From contig OZ026603.1 of the NCBI GenBank assembly GCA_964020085.1, positions 6,069,046-6,133,045 of the forward strand: a DNA stretch of 64,000 bases. Reading direction: 5' to 3'. The translations under genes were made by a program, and so were the position numbers. Shown piece by piece: positions 10,642 through 22,228 of the stretch (within the stretch, counting starts at the first letter, position 1; each line of letters starts with the position of its first letter). This stretch comes from Micromussa lordhowensis. Taxonomy: Eukaryota > Cnidaria > Anthozoa > Scleractinia > Lobophylliidae. The notes beneath the pieces are model-generated. The model did not search any database. It worked only from the letters and a program-made list of their open reading frames with translations, and was not told where the DNA came from.

Positions 10642-11797
10642 ATGATGGCATTGGCGCCAGGGTGTTTTTTCTGGCCTTCTTTTTGCAGTAGTTTCCCCTG
10701 GTCCCAACTTTGCAGAATTTCAGAAAACGCGCGCTGGGGGTCCCCTTGGCAAATTTGACATAGCTCGGCTTGTCGGGCACTTTAAGAGGCGCGGTTTGCA
10801 GCAAAATGTTCTGCTCGGTTGGCACTTCAAGGAAATTGTAATTAGAACATGATGGCATTGGCGCCAGGGTGTCTTTTCTGGCCTTTCTTTTGCAGTAGTT
10901 TCCCCTGGTCCCAACTTTGCAGAATTTCAGAAAACGCGCGCTGGGGGTCCCCTTAGCAAATTTGACATTTGGCGCCATTTGGCGCCAGGGTGTTTTCTCT
11001 GGCCTTCTTTTTGCAGTAGTTCCCCGTGGTCCCAACTTTGCAGAATTTCAGAAAACGCGCGCTGGCGGTCCCCTTGGCAAATTTGACATAGCTCGGCTTC
11101 ACGGGCACTTTAAGAGGCGCGGTTTGCAGCAAAATGTTCTGCTAGGTTGGCACTTCAAGGAAATCCTTGTTAGAACATGATGGCATTGGCGCCAGGGTGT
11201 TTTTTCTGGCCTTCTTTTTGCAGTAGTTACCCCTGGTCCCAACTTTGCAGAATTTCAGAAAACGCGCGCTGGGGGTCCCCTTGGCAAATTTGACATAGCT
11301 CGGCTTCACGGGCACTTTAAGAGGCGCGGTCTGCAGCAAAATGTTTTGTTAGGTTGGCGCTTTAAGGAAATCCTAGTTAGAACATGATGGCATTGGCGCC
11401 GGGGTGTTTTTTCTGGCCTTCTTTTTGCAGTAGTTTCCCCTGGTCCCAACTTTGCAGAATTTCAGAAAACGCGCGCTGGGGGTCCCCTTGGCAAATTTGA
11501 CATAGCTCGGCTTCACGGGCACTTTAAGAGGCGCGGTTTGCAGCAAAATGTTCTGCTTGGCTGGCACTTGAAGGAAATCCTAGTTAAAACATGATGGCAT
11601 TGGCGCCAGGGTGTTTTTTCTGGCCTTCTTTTTGCAGTAGTTCCCCCTGGTCCCAACTTTGCAGAATTTCAGAAAACGCGCGCTGGCGGTCCCCTTGGCA
11701 AATTTGACATAGCTCGGCTTCACGGGCACTTTAAGAGGCGCGGTTTGCAGCAAAATGTTCTGCTAGGTTGGCACTTCAAGGAAATCCTCGTTAGAAC
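10642..11797 (+). repeat. 1,570-bp spaced duplication, right copy
   Basis: Counterpart of 9,072-10,227. Shared variants are 'cttgtcgggc', the rearranged monomer, 'gttccccgtgg', 'gtagttacccc', 'ggttggcgctttaag' near 11,351 and 'gttccccctgg' with 'ctggcggtcc'. Later private changes include 'ggtctgcagc', 'ttttgttaggttggcgc' and 'cttggctggcacttg', so the two copies have begun to diverge. Confidence 0.85.
10849..10969 (+). repeat. 121-bp rearranged monomer, copy 4
   Basis: It has the same junction ('gacat' at 10,964-10,968), 1,570 bp after copy 3 (8 x 207 - 86). Private changes are 'ggtgtcttttctgg' and 'ccccttagcaaa'. It is the last occurrence; everything from 10,970 to 26,287 keeps exact 207-bp phase. 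Confidence 0.95.
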
Positions 11798-12418
11798 ATG
11801 ATGGCATTGGCGCCAGGGTGTTTTTTCTGGCCTTCTTTTTGCAGTAGTTTCCCCTGGTCCCAACTTTGCAGAATTTCAGAAAACGCGCGCTGGGGGTCCC
11901 CTTGGCAAATTTGACATAGCTCGGCTTCACGGGCACTTTAAGAGGCGCGGTTTGCAGCAAAATGTTCTGCTAGGTTGGCACTTTAAGGAAATTTTAGTTA
12001 GAACATGATGGCATTGGCGCCAGGGTGTTTTTTCTGGCCTTCTTTTTGCAGTAGTTTCCCCTGGTCCCAACTTTGCAGAATTTCAGAAAACGCGCGCTGG
12101 GGGTCCCCTTGGCAAATTTGACATAGCTCGGCTTCACGGGCACTTTAAGAGGCGCGGTTTGCAGCAAAATGTTCTGCCAGGTTGGCACTTCAAGGAAATC
12201 CTAGTTAGAACATGATGGCATTGGCGCCAGGGTGTTTTTTCTGGCCTTCTTTTCGCAGTAGTTTCCCCTGGTCCCAACTTTGCAGAATTTCAGAAAACGC
12301 GCGCTGGGGGTCCCCTTGGCAAATTTGACATAGCTCGGCTTCACGGGCACTTTAAGAGGCGCGGTTTGCAGCAAAATGTTTTGCTAGGTTGGTACTTCAA
12401 GGAAATCCTAGTTAGAAC

Positions 12419-14246
12419 ATGATGGCATTGGCGCCAGGTTGTTTTTTCTGGCCTTCTTTTTGCAGTAGTTTCCCCTGGTCCCAACTTTGCAGAATTTCAG
12501 AAAACGCGCGCTGGGGGTCCCCTTGGCAAATTTGACATAGCTCGGCTTCACGGGCACTTTAAGAGGCGCGGTTTGCAGCAAAATGTTTTGCTAGATAGGC
12601 ACTTCAAGGAAATCTTAGTTAGAACATGATGGCATTGGCGCCAGGGTGTTTTTTCTGGCCTTCTTTTTGCAGTAGTTTCCCCTGGTCCCAACTTTGCAGA
12701 ATTTCAGAAAACGCGCGCTGGGGGTCCCCTTGGCAAATTTGACATAGCTCGGCTTCACGGGCACTTTAAGAGGCGCGGTTTGCAGCAAAATGTTCTGCTA
12801 GGTTGGCACTTTAAGGAAATCCTAGTTTTAACATGATGGCATTGGCGCCAGGGTGTTTTTTCTGGCCTTCTTTTTGCAGTAGTTTCCCCTGGTCCCAACT
12901 TTGCAGAATTTCAGAAAACGCGCGCTGGGGGTCCCCTTGGCAAATTTGACATAGCTCGGCTTCACGGGCACTTTAAGAGGCACGGTTTGCAGCAAAATGT
13001 TTTGCTAGGTTAGCACTTTAAGGAAATCTTAGTTAAAACATGATGGCATTGGCGCCAGGGTGTTTTTTCTGGCCTTCTTTTTGCAGTAGTTTCCCCTGGT
13101 CCCAACTTTGCAGAATTTCAGAAAACGCGCGCTGGGGGTCCCCTTGGCAAATTTGACATAGCTCGGCTTCACGGGCACTTTAAGAGGCGCGGTTTGCAAC
13201 AAAATGTTTTGCTAGGTTGGCACTTCAAGGAAATCTTAGTTAGAACATGATGGCATTGGCGCTAGGGTGTTTTTTCTGGCCTTCTTTTTGCAGTAGTTTC
13301 CCCTGGTCCCAACTTTGCAGAATTTCAGAAAACGCGCGCTGGGGGTCCCCTTGGCAAATTTGACATAGCTCGGCTTCACGGGCACTTTAAGAGGCACGGT
13401 TTGCAGCAAAATGTTTTGCTAGGTTAGCACTTTAAGGAAATCTTAGTTAGAACATGATGGCATTGGCGCCAGGGTGTTTTTTCTGGCCTTCTTTTTGCAG
13501 TAGTTTCCCCTGGTCCCAACTTTGCAGAATTTCAGAAAACGCGCGCTGGGGGTCCCCTTGGCAAATTTGACATAGCTCGGCTTCACGGGCACTTTAAGAG
13601 GCGCGGTTTGCAGAAAAATGTTGTGCTAGGTTGGCACTTCAAGGAAATTTTAGTTAAAACATGATGGCATTGGCGCCAGGGTGTTTTTTCTGGCCTTCTT
13701 TTTGCAGTAGTTTCCCCTGGTCCCAACTTTGCAGAATTTCAGAAAACGCGCGCTGGGGGTCCCCTTGGCAAATTTGACATAGCTCGGCTTCACGGGCACT
13801 TTAAGAGGCGCGGTTTGCAGCAAAATGTTTTGCTAGGTTGGCACTTGAAGGAAATCGTAGTTAAAACATGATGGCATTGGCGCCAGGGTGTTTTTTCTGG
13901 CCTTCTTTTTGCAGTAGTTTCCCCTGGTCCCAACTTTGCAGAATTTCAGAAAACGCGCGCTGGGGGTCCCCTTGGCAAATTTGACATAGCTCGGCTTCAC
14001 GGGCATTTTAAGAGGCGCGGTTTGCAGCAAAATGTTCTGCTAGGTTGGCACTTCAAGAAAATCCGAGTTAAAACATGATGGCATTGGCGCCAGGGTGTTT
14101 TTTCTGGCCTTCTTTTCGCAGTAGTTTCCCCTGGTCCCAACTTTGCAGAATTTCAGAAAACGCGCGCTGGGGGTCCCCTTGGCAAATTTGACATAGCTCG
14201 GCTTCACGGGCACTTTAAGAGGCGCGGTTTGCAGCAAAATGTTCTG
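12419..14246 (+). repeat. satellite duplication block, left member (15-16 monomer spacing)
   Basis: Rare variants recur about 3.1-3.3 kb downstream. 'ctagatagg' at 12,591 returns at 15,903 (3,312 bp, 16 monomers), and 'gaggcacgg' with 'gttagcactttaagg' returns nearby. Beyond that the spacing becomes 3,105 bp (15 monomers): 'gggcattttaag' at 14,001 returns at 17,106, and 'cttttcgcag' at 14,112 returns at 17,217. One monomer has been gained or lost between the two copies. Boundaries are approximate. Confidence 0.75.
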
Positions 14247-15730
14247 CTAGGTTGGCACTTGAAGGAAATCTTAGTTAGAACATGATGGCATTGGCGCCAG
14301 GGTGTTTTTTCTGGCCTTCTTTTTGCAGTAGTTTCCCCTGGTCCCAACTTTGCAGAATTTCAGAAAACGCGCGCTGGGGGTCCCCTTGGCAAATTTGACA
14401 TAGCTCGGCTTCACGGGCACTTTAAGAGGCACGGTTTGCAGCAAAATGTTTTGCTAGGTTGGCACTTGAAGGAAATCCTAGTTAGAACATGATGGCATTG
14501 GCGCCAGGGTGCTTTCTCTGGCCTTCTTTTTGCAGTAGTTTCCCCTGGTCCCAACTTTGCAGAATTTCAGAAAACGCGCGCTGGGGGTCCCCTTGGCAAA
14601 TTTGACATAGCTCGGCTTCACGGGCACTTTAAGAGGCGCGGTTTGCAGCAAAATGTTCTGCTAGGTTGGCACTTCAAGGAAATCCTAGTTAGAACATGAT
14701 GGCATTGGCGCCAGGGTGTTTTTTCTGGCCTTCTTTTTGCAGTAGTTTCCCCTGGTCCCAACTTTGCAGAATTTCAGAAAACGCGCGCTGGGGGTCCCCT
14801 TGGCAAATTTGACATAGCTCGGCTTCACGGGCACTTTAAGAGGCGCGGTTTGCAGCAAAATGTTTTGCTAGGTTGGCACTTCAAGGAAATCCTAGTTAGA
14901 ACATGATGGCATTATCGCCAGGGTGTTTTTTCTGGCCTTCTTTTTGCAGTAGTTTCCCCTGGTCCCAACTTTGCAGAATTTCAGAAAACGCGCGCTGGGG
15001 GTCCCCTTGGCAAATTTGACATAGCTCGGCTTCAAGGGCACTTTAAGAGGCGCGGTTTGCAGCAAAATGTTCTGTTAGGTTGGCACTTCAAGGAAATTCT
15101 AGTTAGAACATGATGGCATTGGCGCCAGGGTCTTTTTTCTGGCCTTCTTTTTGCAGTAGTTTCCCCTGGTGTCAACTTTGCAGAATTTCAGAAAACGCGC
15201 GCTGGGGGTCCCCTTGGCAAATTTGACATAGCTCGGCTTCACGGGCACTTTAAGAGGCGCGGTTTGCAGCAAAATGTTTTGCTAGGTTGGCACTTGAAGG
15301 AAATTCTAGTTAAAACATGATGGCATTGGCGCCAGGGTGTTTTTTCTGGCCTTCTTTTTGCAGTAGTTTCCCCTGGTCCCAACTTTGCAGAATTTCAGAA
15401 AACGCGCGCTGGGGGTCCCCTTGGCAAATTTGACATAGCTCGGCTTCACGGGCACTTTAAGAGACGCGGTTTGCAGCAAAATGTTTTGCTAGGTTGGCAC
15501 TTGAAGGAAATTCTAGTTAAAACATGATGGCATTGGCGCCAGGGTGTTTTTTCTGGCCTTCTTTTTGCAGTAGTTTCCCCTGGTCCCAACTTTGCAGAAT
15601 TTCAGAAAACGCGCGCTGGGGGTCCCCTTGGCAAATTTGACATAGCTCGGCTTCACGGGCACTTTAAGAGGCGCGGTTTGCAGCAAAATGTTTTGCTAGG
15701 TTGGCACTTCAAGGAAATCCTAGTTAGAAC

Positions 15731-17351
15731 ATGATAGCATTATCTCCAGGGTGTTTTTTCTGGCCTTCTTTTTGCAGTAGTTTCCCCTGGTCCCAACTTT
15801 GCAGAATTTCAGAAAACGCGCGCTGGGGGTCCCCTTGGCAAATTTAACATAGCGCGGCTTCACGGGCACTTTAAGAGGCGCGGTTTGCAGCAAAATGTTT
15901 TGCTAGATAGGTACTTCAAGAAAATCTTAGTTAGAACATGATGGCATTGGCGCCAGGGTGTTTTTTCTGGCCTTCTTTTTGCAGTAGTTTCCCCTGGTCC
16001 CAACTTTGCAGAATTTCAGAAAACGCGCGCTGGGGGTCCCCTTGGCAAATTTGACATAGCTCGGCTTTTCGGGCACTTTAAGAGGCGCGGTTTGCAGCAA
16101 AATGTTCTGCTAGGTTGGCACTTTAAGGAAATCCTAGTTAGAACATGATGGCATTGGCGCCAGGGTGTTTTTTCTGGCCTTCTTTTTGCAGTAGTTTCCC
16201 CTGGTCCCAACTTTGCAGAATTTCAGAAAACGCGCGCTGGGGGTCCCCTTGGAAAATTTGACATAGCTCGGCTTCACGGGCACTTTAAGAGGCACGGTTT
16301 GCAGCAAAATGTTTTGCTAGGTTAGCACTTTAAGGAAATCTTAGTTAGAACATGATGGCATTGGCGCCAGGGTGTTTTTTCTGGCCTTCTTTTTGCAGTA
16401 GTTTCCCCTGGTCCCAACTTTGCAGAATTTCAGAAAACGCGCGCTGGGGGTCCCCTTGGCAAATTTGACATAGCTCGGCTTCACGGGCACTTTAAGAGGC
16501 ACGGTTTGCAGCAAAATGTTTTGCTAGGTTAGCACTTTAAGGAAATCTTAGTTAGAACATGATGGCATTGGCGCCAGGGTGTTTTTTCTGGCCTTCTTTT
16601 TGCAGTAGTTTCCCCTGGTCCCAACTTTGCAGAATTTCAGAAAACGCGCGCTGGGGGTCCCCTTGGCAAATTTGACATAGCTCGGCTTCACGGGCACTTT
16701 AAGAGGCGCGGTTTGCAGCAAAATGTTTTGCTTGGTTGGCACTTCAAGGAAATCTTAGTTAGAACATGATGGCATTGGCGCCAGGGTGTTTTTTCTGGCC
16801 TTCTTTTTGCAGTAGTTTCCCCTGGTCCCAACTTTGCAGAATTTCAGAAAACGCGCGCTGGGGGTCCCCTTGGCAAATTTGACATAGCTCGGCTTCACGG
16901 GCACTTTAAGAGGCACGGTTTGCAGCAAAATGTTTTGCCAGGTTGGCACTTGAAGGAAATTCTAGTTAAAACATGATGGCATTGGCGCCAGGGTGTTTTT
17001 TCTGGCCTTCTTTTTGCAGTAGTTTCCCCTAGTCCCAACTTTGCAGAATTTCAGAAAACGCGCGCTGGGGGTCCCCTTGGCAAATTTGACATAGCTCGGC
17101 TTCACGGGCATTTTAAGAGGCGCGGTTTGCAGCAAAATGTTCTGCTAGGTTGGCACTTCAAGGAAATCCTAGTTAGAACATGATGGCATTGGCCCCAGGG
17201 TGTTTTTTCTGGCCTTCTTTTCGCAGTAGTTTCCCCTGGTCCCAACTTTGCAGAATTTCAGAAAACGCGCGCTGGGGGTCCCCTTGGCAAATTTGACATA
17301 GCTCGGCTTCACGGGCACTTTAAGAGGCGCGGTTTGCAGCAAAATGTTCTG
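15731..17351 (+). repeat. satellite duplication block, right member (15-16 monomer spacing)
   Basis: Counterpart of the block at about 12.4-14.2 kb. It holds 'ctagataggtac' (15,903), tandem 'ggcacgg'/'gttagcac' monomers (16,145 and 16,352 copies), 'gggcattttaag' and 'cttttcgcag'. The monomer just before it is unusually mutated ('gatagcattatctcc' near 15,735, 'aaatttaacatagcgc' near 15,841). Boundaries are approximate. Confidence 0.72.
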
Positions 17352-17386
17352 CTAGGTTGGCACTTCAAGGAAATCCTAGTTAAAAC

Positions 17387-17593
17387 ATGATGGCATTGGC
17401 GCCAGGGTGTTTTTTCTGGCCTTCTTTTTGCAGTAGTTTCCCCTGGTCCCAACTTTGCAGAATTTCAGAAAACGCGCGCTGGGGGTCCCCTTGGCAAATT
17501 TGACATAGCTCGGCTTCACGGGCACTTTAAGAGGCGCGGTTTGCAGCAAAATGTTCTGCTAGGTTGGCACTTCAAGGAAATCCTAGTTAGAAC
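17387..17593 (+). repeat. reference (consensus-identical) satellite monomer
   Basis: This 207-bp copy matches my hand-made consensus throughout and serves as the coordinate reference. Landmarks in monomer positions: palindrome TGGCGCCA at 11-18; T6 tract at 24-29; pyrimidine-rich stretch at 33-45 ending in GCAG; GCGCGC at 88-93; GGGGTCCCC at 96-104; palindrome CAAATTTG at 109-116; GGCACTTTAAG at 135-145 and GGCACTTCAAG at 180-190; TTTGCAG at 41-47, 68-74 and 154-160. The sites that vary most among copies are 170, 187, 196-198 and 203-204. The CpGs are in the 11-18 palindrome, the 87-92 run (three), and the CTCGG, CACGGG and GGCGCGG blocks. Confidence 0.95.
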
Positions 17594-18628
17594 ATGATGG
17601 CATTGGTGCCAGGGTGTTTTTTCTGGCCTTCTTTTTGCAGTAGTTTCCCCTGGTCCCAACTTTGCAGAATTTCAGAAAACGCGCGCTGGGGGTCCCCTTG
17701 GCAAATTTGATTTAGCTCGGCTTCACGGGCACTTTAAGAGGCACGGTTTGCAGCAAAATGTTTTGCTAGGTTGGCACTTCAAGGAAATCCTAGTTAGAAC
17801 ATGATGGCATTGGCGCCAGGGTGTTTTTTCTGGCCTTCTTTTTGCAGTAGTTTCTCCTGGTCCCAACTTTGCAGAATTTCAGAAAACGCGCGCTGGGGGT
17901 CCCCTTGGCAAATTTGACATAGCTCGGCTTTACGGGCATTTTAAGAGGCGCGGTTTGCAGCAAAATGTTCTCCTAGGTTGGCACTTCAAGGAAATTTTAG
18001 TTAGAACATGATGGCATTGGCGCCAGGGTGTTGTCTCTGGCCTTCTTTTTGCAGTAGTTTCCCCTGGTCCCAACTTTGCAGAATTTCAGAAAACGCGCGC
18101 TGGGGGTCCCCTTGGCAAATTTGACATAGCTCGGCTTCACGGGCACTTTAAGAGGCGCGCTTTGCAGCAAAATGTTCTGCTAGGTTGGCACTTGAAGGAA
18201 ATCGTAGTTAGAACATGATGGCATTGGCGCCAGGGTGTTTTTTCTGGCCTTCTTTTCGCAGTAGTTTCCCCTGGTCCCAACTTTGCAGAATTTCAGAAAA
18301 CGCGCGCTGGGGGTCCCCTTGGCAAATTTGACATAGCTCGGCTTCACGGGCACTTTAAGAGGCGCGGTTTGCAGCAAAATGTTCTGCTAGGTTGGCACTT
18401 CAAGGAAATCCTTGTTAAAACATGATGGCATTGGTGCAAGGGTGTTTTTTCTGGCCTTCTTTTTGCAGTAGTTTCCCCTGGTCCCAACTTTGCAGAATTT
18501 CAGAAAACGCGCGCTGGGGGTCCCCTTGGCAAATTTGACATAGCTCGGCTTCACGGGCACTTTAAGAGGCGCGGTTTGCAGCAAAATGTTCTGCTAGGTT
18601 GGCACTTGAAGGAAATCCTAGTTAGAAG

Positions 18629-20905
18629 ATGATGGCATTGGCGCCAGGGTGTTTTTTCTGGCCTTCTTTTCGCAGTAGTTTCCCCTGGTCCCAACTTTGC
18701 AGAATTTCAGAAAACGCGCGCTGGGGGTCCCCTTGGCAAATTTGACATAGCTCGGCTTCACGGGCACTTTAAGAGGCGCGGTTTGCAGCAAAATGTTGTG
18801 CTAGGTTAGCACTTCAAGGAAATCCTAGTTAAAACATGATGGCATTGGCGCAAGGGTGTTTTTTCTGGCCTTCTTTTTGCAGTAGTTTCCCCTGGTCCCA
18901 ACTTTGCAGAATTTCAGAAAACGCGCGCTGGGGGTCCCCTTGGCAAATTTGACATAGCTCGGCTTCACGGGCACTTTAAGAGGCGCCGTTTGCAGCAAAA
19001 TGTTCTGCTAGGTTGGCACTTCAAGGAAATATTAGTTAGAACATGATGGCATTGGCGCCAGGGTGTTTTTTCTGGCCTTCTTTTTGCAGTAGTTTCCCCT
19101 GGTCCCAACTTTGCAGAATTTCAGAAAACGCGCGCTGGGGGTCCCCTTGGCAAATTTGACATAGCTCGGCTTCACGGGCACTTTAAGAGGCGCGCTTTGC
19201 AGCAAAATGTTCTGCTAGGTTGGCACTTGAAGGAAATCCTAGTTAGAACATGATGGCATTGGCGCCAGGGTGTTTTTTCTGGCCTTCTTTTTGCAGTAGT
19301 TTCCCCTGGTCCCAACTTTGCAGAATTTCAGAAAACGCGCGCTGGGGGTCCCCTTGGCAAATTTGACATAGCTCGGCTTCACGGGCACTTTAAGAGGCGC
19401 GGTTTGCAGCAAAATGTTCTGCTAGGTTGGCACTTGAAGGAAATCTTAGTTAAAAGATGATGGCATTGGCGCCAGGGTGTTTTTTCTGGCCTTCTTTTTG
19501 CAGTAGTTTCTCCTGGTCCCAACTTTGCAGAATTTCAGAAAACGCGCGCTGGGGGTCCCCTTGGCAAATTTGACATAGCTCGGCTTTACGGGCATTTTAA
19601 GAGGCGCGGTTTGCAGGAAAATGTTTTGCTAGGTTGGCACTTCAAGGAAATCTTAGTTAGAACATGATAGCGTTGGCGCCAGTGTGTTTTTTCTGGCCTT
19701 CTTTTTGCAGTAGTTTCCCCTGGTCCCAACTTTGCAGAATTTCAGAAAACGCGCGCTGGGGGTCCCCTTGGCAAATTTGACATACCTCAGCTTCACGGGC
19801 ACTTTAAGAAGCGCGGTTTGCAGCAAAATGTTCTGCTAGGTTGGCACTTTAAGGAAATTGTAGTTAGAACATGATGGCATTGGCGCCAGGGTGTTTTTTC
19901 TGGCCTTCTTTTTGCAGTAGTTTCCCCTGGTCCCAACTTTGCAGAATTTCAGAAAACGCGCGCTGGGGGTCCCCTTGGCAAATTTGACATAGCTCAGCTT
20001 CACGGGCACTTTAAGAGGCGCGGTTTGCAGCAAAATGTTCTGCTAGGTTGGCACTTCAAGGAAATTCTAGTTAGAACATGATGGCATTGGCGCCAGGGTG
20101 TTTTTTCTGGCCTTCTTTTTGCAGTAGTTTCTCCTGGTCCCAACTTTGCAGAATTTCAGAAAACGCGCGCTGGGGGTCCCCTTGGCAAATTTGACATAGC
20201 TCGGCTTTACGGGCATTTTTAGAGGCGCGGTTTGCAGCAAAATGTTCTCCTAGGTTGGCACTTCAAGGAAATCCTAGTTAGAACATGATGGCATTGGCGC
20301 CAGGGTGTTTTCTCTGGCCTTCTTTTTGCAGTAGTTTTCCCTGGTCCCAACTTTGCAGAATTTCAGAAAACGCGCGCTGGGGGTCCCCTTGGCAAATTTG
20401 ACATAGCTCGGCTTCACGGGCACTTTAAGAGGCGCAGTTTGCAGCAAAATGTTCTGCTAGGTTGGCACTTGAAGGAAATTGTAGTTAGAACATGATGGCA
20501 TTGGCGCCAGGGTGTTTTTTCTGGCCTTCTTTTTGCAGTAGTTTCCCCTGGTCCCAACTTTGCAGAATTTCAGAAAACGCGCGCTTGGGGTCCCCTTGGC
20601 AAATTTGACATACCTCAGCTTCACGGGCACTTTAAGAGGCGCGGTTTGCAGCAAAATGTTCTGCTAGGTTGGCACTTTAAGGAAATCGTAGTTAAAACAT
20701 GATGGCATTGGCGCCAGGGTGTTTTTTCTGGCCTTCTTTTTGCAGTAGTTTCCCCTGGTCCCAACTTTGCAGAATTTCAGAAAACGCGCGCTGGGGGTCC
20801 CCTTGGCAAATTTGACATAGCTCAGCTTCACGGGCACTTTAAGAGGCGCGGTTTGCAGCAAAATGTTCTGCTAGGTTGGCACTTCAAGGAAATTCTAGTT
20901 AGAAC
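18629..20905 (+). repeat. 5.2-5.4 kb spaced duplication, left copy
   Basis: The ordered markers 'ggcgccgtttgc' (18,986), 'gaaatattag' (19,026), 'gcaggaaaatg' (19,613), 'catacctcagc', 'ctcagcttcac', 'ttctcctagg', 'gtagttttccc' and 'gcgcttggggtcc' recur near 24-26 kb. The offset is 5,175 bp (25 monomers) up to the 'gcaggaaaatg' marker and 5,382 bp (26 monomers) from 19.8 kb onward. The extra monomer on the right side lies just after 24.8 kb, where an 'aaattatag' copy with 'ttggtaaattt' appears. This copy has in its place a divergent monomer ('gatagcgttggcgccagtgtg', 19,664). Confidence 0.8.
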
Positions 20906-22228
20906 ATGATGGCATTGGCGCCAGGGTGTTTTTTCTGGCCTTCTTTTTGCAGTAGTTTCCCCTGGTCCCAACTTTGCAGAATTTCAGAAAACGCGCGCTG
21001 GGGGTCCCCTTGGCAAATTTGACATAGCTCAGCTTCACGGGCACTTTAAGAGGCGCGGTTTGCAGCAAAATGTTCTGCTAGGTTGGCACTTTAAGGAAAT
21101 TGTAGTTAGAACATGATGGCATTGGCGCCAGGGTGTTTTTTCTGGCCTTCTTTTTGCAGTAGTTTCCCCTGGTCCCAACTTTGCAGAATTTCAGAAAACG
21201 CGCGCTGGGGGTCCCCTTGGCAAATTTGACATAGCTCGGCTTTACGGGCACTTTAAGAGGCGCGGTTTGCAGCAAAATGTTCTCCTAGGTTGGCACTTCA
21301 AGGAAATTTTAGTTAGAACATGATGGCATTGGCGCCAGGGTGTTGTCTCTGGCCTTCTTTTTGCAGTAGTTTCCCCTGGTCCCAACTTTGCAGAATTTCA
21401 GAAAACGCGCGCTGGGGGTCCCCTTGGCAAATTTGACATAGCTCGGCTTCACGGGCACTTTAAGAGGCGCAGTTTGCAGCAAAATGTTCTGCTAGGTTGG
21501 CACTTGAAGGAAATCGTAGTTAGAACATGATGGCATTGGCGCCAGGGTGTTTTTTCTGGCCTTCTTTTTGCAGTAGTTTCCCCTGGTCCCAACTTTGCAG
21601 AATTTCAGAAAACGCGCGCTGGGGGTCCCCTTGGCAAATTTGACATAGCTCGGCTTCACGGGCACTTTAAGAGGCGCGGTTTGCAGCAAAATGTTTTGCT
21701 AGGTTGGCACTTGAAGGAAATCCTAGTTAGAACATGATGGCATTGGCGCCAGGGTGTTTTTTCTGGCCTTCTTTTCGCAGTAGTTTCCCCTGGTCCCAAC
21801 TTTGCAGAATTTCAGAAAACGCGCGCTGGGGGTCCCCTTGGCAAATTTGACATAGCTCGGCTTCACGGGCACTTTAAGAGGCGCGGTTTGCAGCAAAATG
21901 TTCTGCTAGGTTGGCACTTCAAGGAAATCCTTGTTAAAACATGATGGCATTGGCGCAAGGGTGTTTTTTCTGGCCTTCTTTTTGCAGTAGTTTCCCCTGG
22001 TCCCAACTTTGCAGAATTTCAGAAAACGCGCGCTGGGGGTCCCCTTGGCAAATTTGACATAGCTCGGCTTCACGGGCACTTTAAGAGGCGCGGTTTGCAG
22101 CAAAATGTTCTGCTAGGTTGGCACTTGAAGGAAATCCTAGTTAGAACATGATGGCATTGGCGCCAGGGTGTTTTTTCTGGCCTTCTTTTCGCAGTAGTTT
22201 CCCCTGGTCCCAACTTTGCAGAATTTCA
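20573..22228 (+). repeat. 8-mer higher-order repeat (1,656 bp), copy 1
   Basis: Eight monomers with the ordered markers 'gcgcttggggtcc' plus 'catacctcagc', then 'ctcagcttcac' twice, 'ctcggctttacggg' with 'ttctcctagg', 'gttgtctctgg' with 'gcgcagtttgc', 'cttgaaggaaatcg', 'cttttcgcag', and 'ccttgttaaaac' with 'ggcgcaaggg'. The series restarts 1,656 bp later. The monomer at 22,148 is a hybrid: its first half has 'cttttcgcag' from the end of copy 1 and its second half 'gcttggggtcc' from the start of copy 2. The crossover therefore lies within roughly monomer positions 47-95. Confidence 0.88.
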
